Positions 61,446 through 64,000 of a stretch of DNA of 64,000 nucleotides are shown here, piece after piece. Below the pieces are notes generated by a model. That model had not been told where the DNA came from. It was given only the letters and a program-made list of their open reading frames with translations, and searched no databases. The translations under genes were made by a program, and so were the position numbers. The DNA is from Acestrorhynchus altus (Eukaryota; Chordata; Actinopteri; Characiformes; Acestrorhynchidae), in contig CM067513.1 of NCBI GenBank assembly GCA_034509495.1, positions 17,010,047-17,074,046 of the forward strand, given 5' to 3'. Position 1 is the first letter of the stretch. Every line of letters begins with the position of its first letter.

Positions 61446-62695
61446 TACAGTGTATCTAGAAGGCTTCACAGTGCTTGACATCTTGCACATTTTATGTTAC
61501 AGCCTTAATTCAAAATGGTTTGAATTATTTTTTTCCCTCAAAATTCCACACACAATACCCCACCATGAGCAAGTGAGAATGAAATCTTTGCAAATTGTTT
61601 AAAAACAAAACAGATATAACATCCACAGCCTTTGCCATAACACTCAAAATTGAGCTCATGTGTATCTTGTTTCCATTGGTCATCCTTCGGATGTATCTCC
61701 AGCTTGATTGGAGGACGCCTGTGGTAAATTCAGTTGATTGGACATGATTTGGAAAAGCACACACCTGTTTATATAAGGTCCCATGTTAGACAGTGCATGT
61801 CAGAGCACAAACCAAGCCAAGAAGTCAAGGGAATTGTCTGTAAACCTCTCACAGGATTTCTGCTGCATTGAAGGTCCCAATGAGCACAGTAGCTTCCATC
61901 ATCCGTAATTGGAATAAGTTTGGAACCACCTGGACTCTTTATAGAGCTGGCCGCCTGGCCAAATCAAGTGATTGTGGTAGAAGGGATTTAGTTAGGGAGG
62001 TGACCAAGAATGGTCATTCTGACAGAGCTCCACTGTTGTCCTGTGGAGAGAGGAGAACCTTTCAGAAGGACAACATTTTTGCAGCATTCCACCAATCAAG
62101 CCTGTAGGGTAGAGTGGCCAGATGGAACTCAGTTGTCAGTAAAAGGCACACGTCCAAATGACTCTTACACCACAAGAAACAAAATCATCTGCTCTGATGA
62201 AACAAAGATTGACCTCTTTGGCCTCACTGCCAAGCATCATGTCTGAGGGCAACCAGTCACTGCTCATCACCTAGCCAATACCATTCCTACAGTGAAGCAT
62301 GGTGGTGGCAGCATCATTCTGTGGGGATGTTTTTCTTCAGCAGGAACTGGGAGACTAGTCAGGGTCAAGGGAAAGATGACTGCTGCAATATACAGAGACA
62401 TCTTTGATAATAACCTGCTCCAGAGCAATCTGGACCTCAGATTGGGAGGAAGGTTTATCTTCCAGCAGGGCAATGACCCTAAGTGCACAGCCAAAGGAGT
62501 GGCTTCAGGACAACTATGGCCTTGATTGGCCCAACCAGAGTCCAGACTTGAACCTGATTCAATATCTCTGGAGATATCTAAAAATGGCTGTGCACTGATG
62601 CTTCCCATCCAATCTGATGGAGCTTGAGAGGTTCTGCAAAGACAAATGCGAGAAACATGCCAAAAACAGGTGTGCCAATCTTTTTTATATATATA
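61446..62695 (+). mobile_element. Tc1-like element family A, nearly whole but 3' truncated
   Basis: Starts at a terminal repeat (tacagtgtatctagaaggct). Relic frames give STVASIIRNWNKFGTTWTLY, ICSDETKIDLFGLTAKHH, TVKHGGGSIILWGCFSSAGT, GRLVRVKGKMTAAIYRDIFD, SPDLNLIQYLWRYLKMAV. All three acidic regions of the DDE domain are represented across frames. Stops and frameshifts kill the gene, and the 3' terminal repeat is absent. Confidence 0.9.
61862..62600 (+). pseudogene. Tc1 transposase pseudogene
   Basis: HTH (TVASIIRNWNKFG), first catalytic region (SDETKIDLFG), WGCFSSAGTG and the terminal NQSPDLNLIQYLW are present but in at least three different frames. The DNA between 62109 and 62160 looks shortened relative to the family. 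Confidence 0.85.
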
Positions 62696-62862
62696 ATTTA
62701 TAAAAATGTATCATTTTTATCATTTTCTCGCCCCTACCAATTTAGACATGCCAATTACCCATCCCCCTACATTATGTGCCAGGGGGGAGAGAGCATCCAC
62801 CTGTTTCCTCCTTCCTTCTGTTTTTCTTTTGTATAAATGCTTATTTCATTCAATGAAATGAA

Positions 62863-62863
<1 letters not shown>

Positions 62864-62932
<69 letters not shown>
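62864..62932. repeat. (GT)n microsatellite
   Basis: About 34 GT units. Confidence 0.98.
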
Positions 62933-62934
<2 letters not shown>

Positions 62935-63627
62935 TCAACTTCTGCTTTTTGTATATCACAAGAACTGCAACAATAGCACTGAGACATCACTTTCTTAAAG
63001 AGAAGAGAAAATGAAAGTAGGTTGCAGCCACTTTCCTCCCATTTCAGCATCATAAGGTTAACCACTGCTGTGCTTGTCCTGTCCTCATGAGCTTGGGCCT
63101 GTGTGCTCATCTTTCCACCGTTTAACAACACACCCATTTCATCAGCTGATGAAGATAAAGGGCTGTATAGTCCAGATACTTTCTTTTTTTGCTTGACAAA
63201 AGCTAAAAGAAGAGCTGACATGTTCTGTTCTTATCTGTGCCAGATCTGTCTGCTGATAACAAACTGTCAACTTTCTCTCACTGCTCTCTTCTATTTTTTA
63301 CCCTCTCTGACATGGTCATGTGATGAAGCTCTCGCTTTCCCTCTCCATTTCTTTTTTACACATTACAGCCTTGGCTTGTATATTCATTTATTTGGCCAAT
63401 GAAACTGGCCGATAAAGGCAACCTGTGAATTTATTGGCATTAGTGGAGATGCCACCAACAACACACTGAAAATCATCATTAATGCTGTATATAATTTTGG
63501 ATTGAGGCAGTGCCAAGAGTCAGACATTTCTATAGTTATACAGCAGTTAACACTTCCGCTGTTTGCTTTTATCATAGTAATTCAGGCCTGAACACAAAGC
63601 ACCAACATAGATGAAAGATATTTCATT
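62933..63627 (+). other. kidins220 intron, nothing recognised
   Basis: Unique intronic DNA between a microsatellite and the next Tc1 copy. Confidence 0.45.
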
Positions 63628-64000
63628 TAGAGTGAATCTGGAAAGTATTAACAGCTTCAGTTCCTGCACATTTTATGTTACAGCCTTATTCCAAAATGGA
63701 TCAATTCTTTATAAACACAATACCCCACAAAGTGAGAAACGTTTGTTTGAAATCTTTACAAATTTATTAAAAAAAAACCCCACAAAAATATAACATGTAC
63801 ATAAGTGTTCATAGCCTTTGTTCAATATTTTGTCACCTTTGGCAGCAGTTACAGCCTCAAGTCTTTGTGAGTGTGATGCTACAAGCTTGGCACACCTGGT
63901 TTTGGGAAGTTTCTCCCATTCTTCTTTGCAGATCCTCTCATGCTACTTCAGTTGGATGGTGAGTGTCTGTGCACATCCATCGCCAGAGATGTTCAATCAG
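63628..64000 (-). mobile_element. Tc1-like element family A, minus strand, cut by window end
   Basis: Starts with the family A terminal sequence (ttatgttacagccttattcc) and continues with the complement of the transposase 3' end (ggcagcagttacagcctcaa, aagcttggcacacctggttt). It runs off the window. Confidence 0.85.

Noticed and set aside
57603..64000. Further kidins220 exons.
   Set aside because: The expected block after KTIYER was not found; the open frames here are transposase relics or chance.

Overview
The window is nuclear DNA of a bony fish, almost certainly a teleost. Coding sequence is confined to short exons with GT/AG borders separated by AT-rich introns. The introns are full of Tc1-like transposon relics, hAT-type and MITE elements, tRNA-derived SINEs, LINE fragments and (GT)n/(CA)n/(TA)n microsatellites. 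No bacterial-style operons, CRISPR arrays or phage genes are present. Several dispersed repeats look like families common in otophysan (perhaps characiform) fish, but the order is a guess.

Two protein-coding genes lie in tandem on the + strand. The first (3958-15864) is the 3' half of mboat2, a membrane-bound O-acyltransferase that reacylates lysophospholipids. Six exons encode the C-terminal 274 residues, including the WHG active-site motif, and the earlier exons lie upstream of the window. A 3' UTR follows, perhaps ending near 20.77 kb. The second gene is kidins220 (ARMS). A probable non-coding first exon and promoter lie at about 22.06-22.28 kb, the ATG is at 27617, and 21 coding exons run to 57602. 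They encode about 1007 residues: the N-terminus, 11 ankyrin repeats mostly on 99-bp exons, and the KAP P-loop NTPase domain with Walker A, Walker B and four membrane helices. The rest of the gene lies beyond the right edge, and 57603-64000 is intron. MBOAT2 and KIDINS220 are neighbours in the same order and orientation in human 2p25, which supports both calls. The paralog (a or b copy) cannot be decided from this window.

Region by region: 1-3957 is mboat2 intron with LINE and Tc1 relics. 3958-15864 holds mboat2 exons among transposon relics, including a minus-strand retrosequence at 7236-8400 that carries a relic of a small single-helix protein. 15865-22060 is 3' UTR and intergenic DNA with a minisatellite. 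22060-31197 is the kidins220 5' region with a long inverted repeat at 26.1-26.4 kb. 31198-40073 is the ankyrin exon array. 40246-48852 is the KAP NTPase region. 48853-56649 is one 7.8-kb repeat-filled intron. 56650-57602 holds the last two exons seen. 57603-64000 is repeat-rich intron with three large Tc1 copies.

The observations most worth checking are the retroposed small ORF with a membrane segment, an in-frame stop-free 87-nt mboat2 intron, UG-repeat tracts forming the splice-site context of kidins220 introns, and two nested insertions whose empty sites are visible in other copies in the same window. All reading was by eye. Repeat family names come from recognition, not from a database search.
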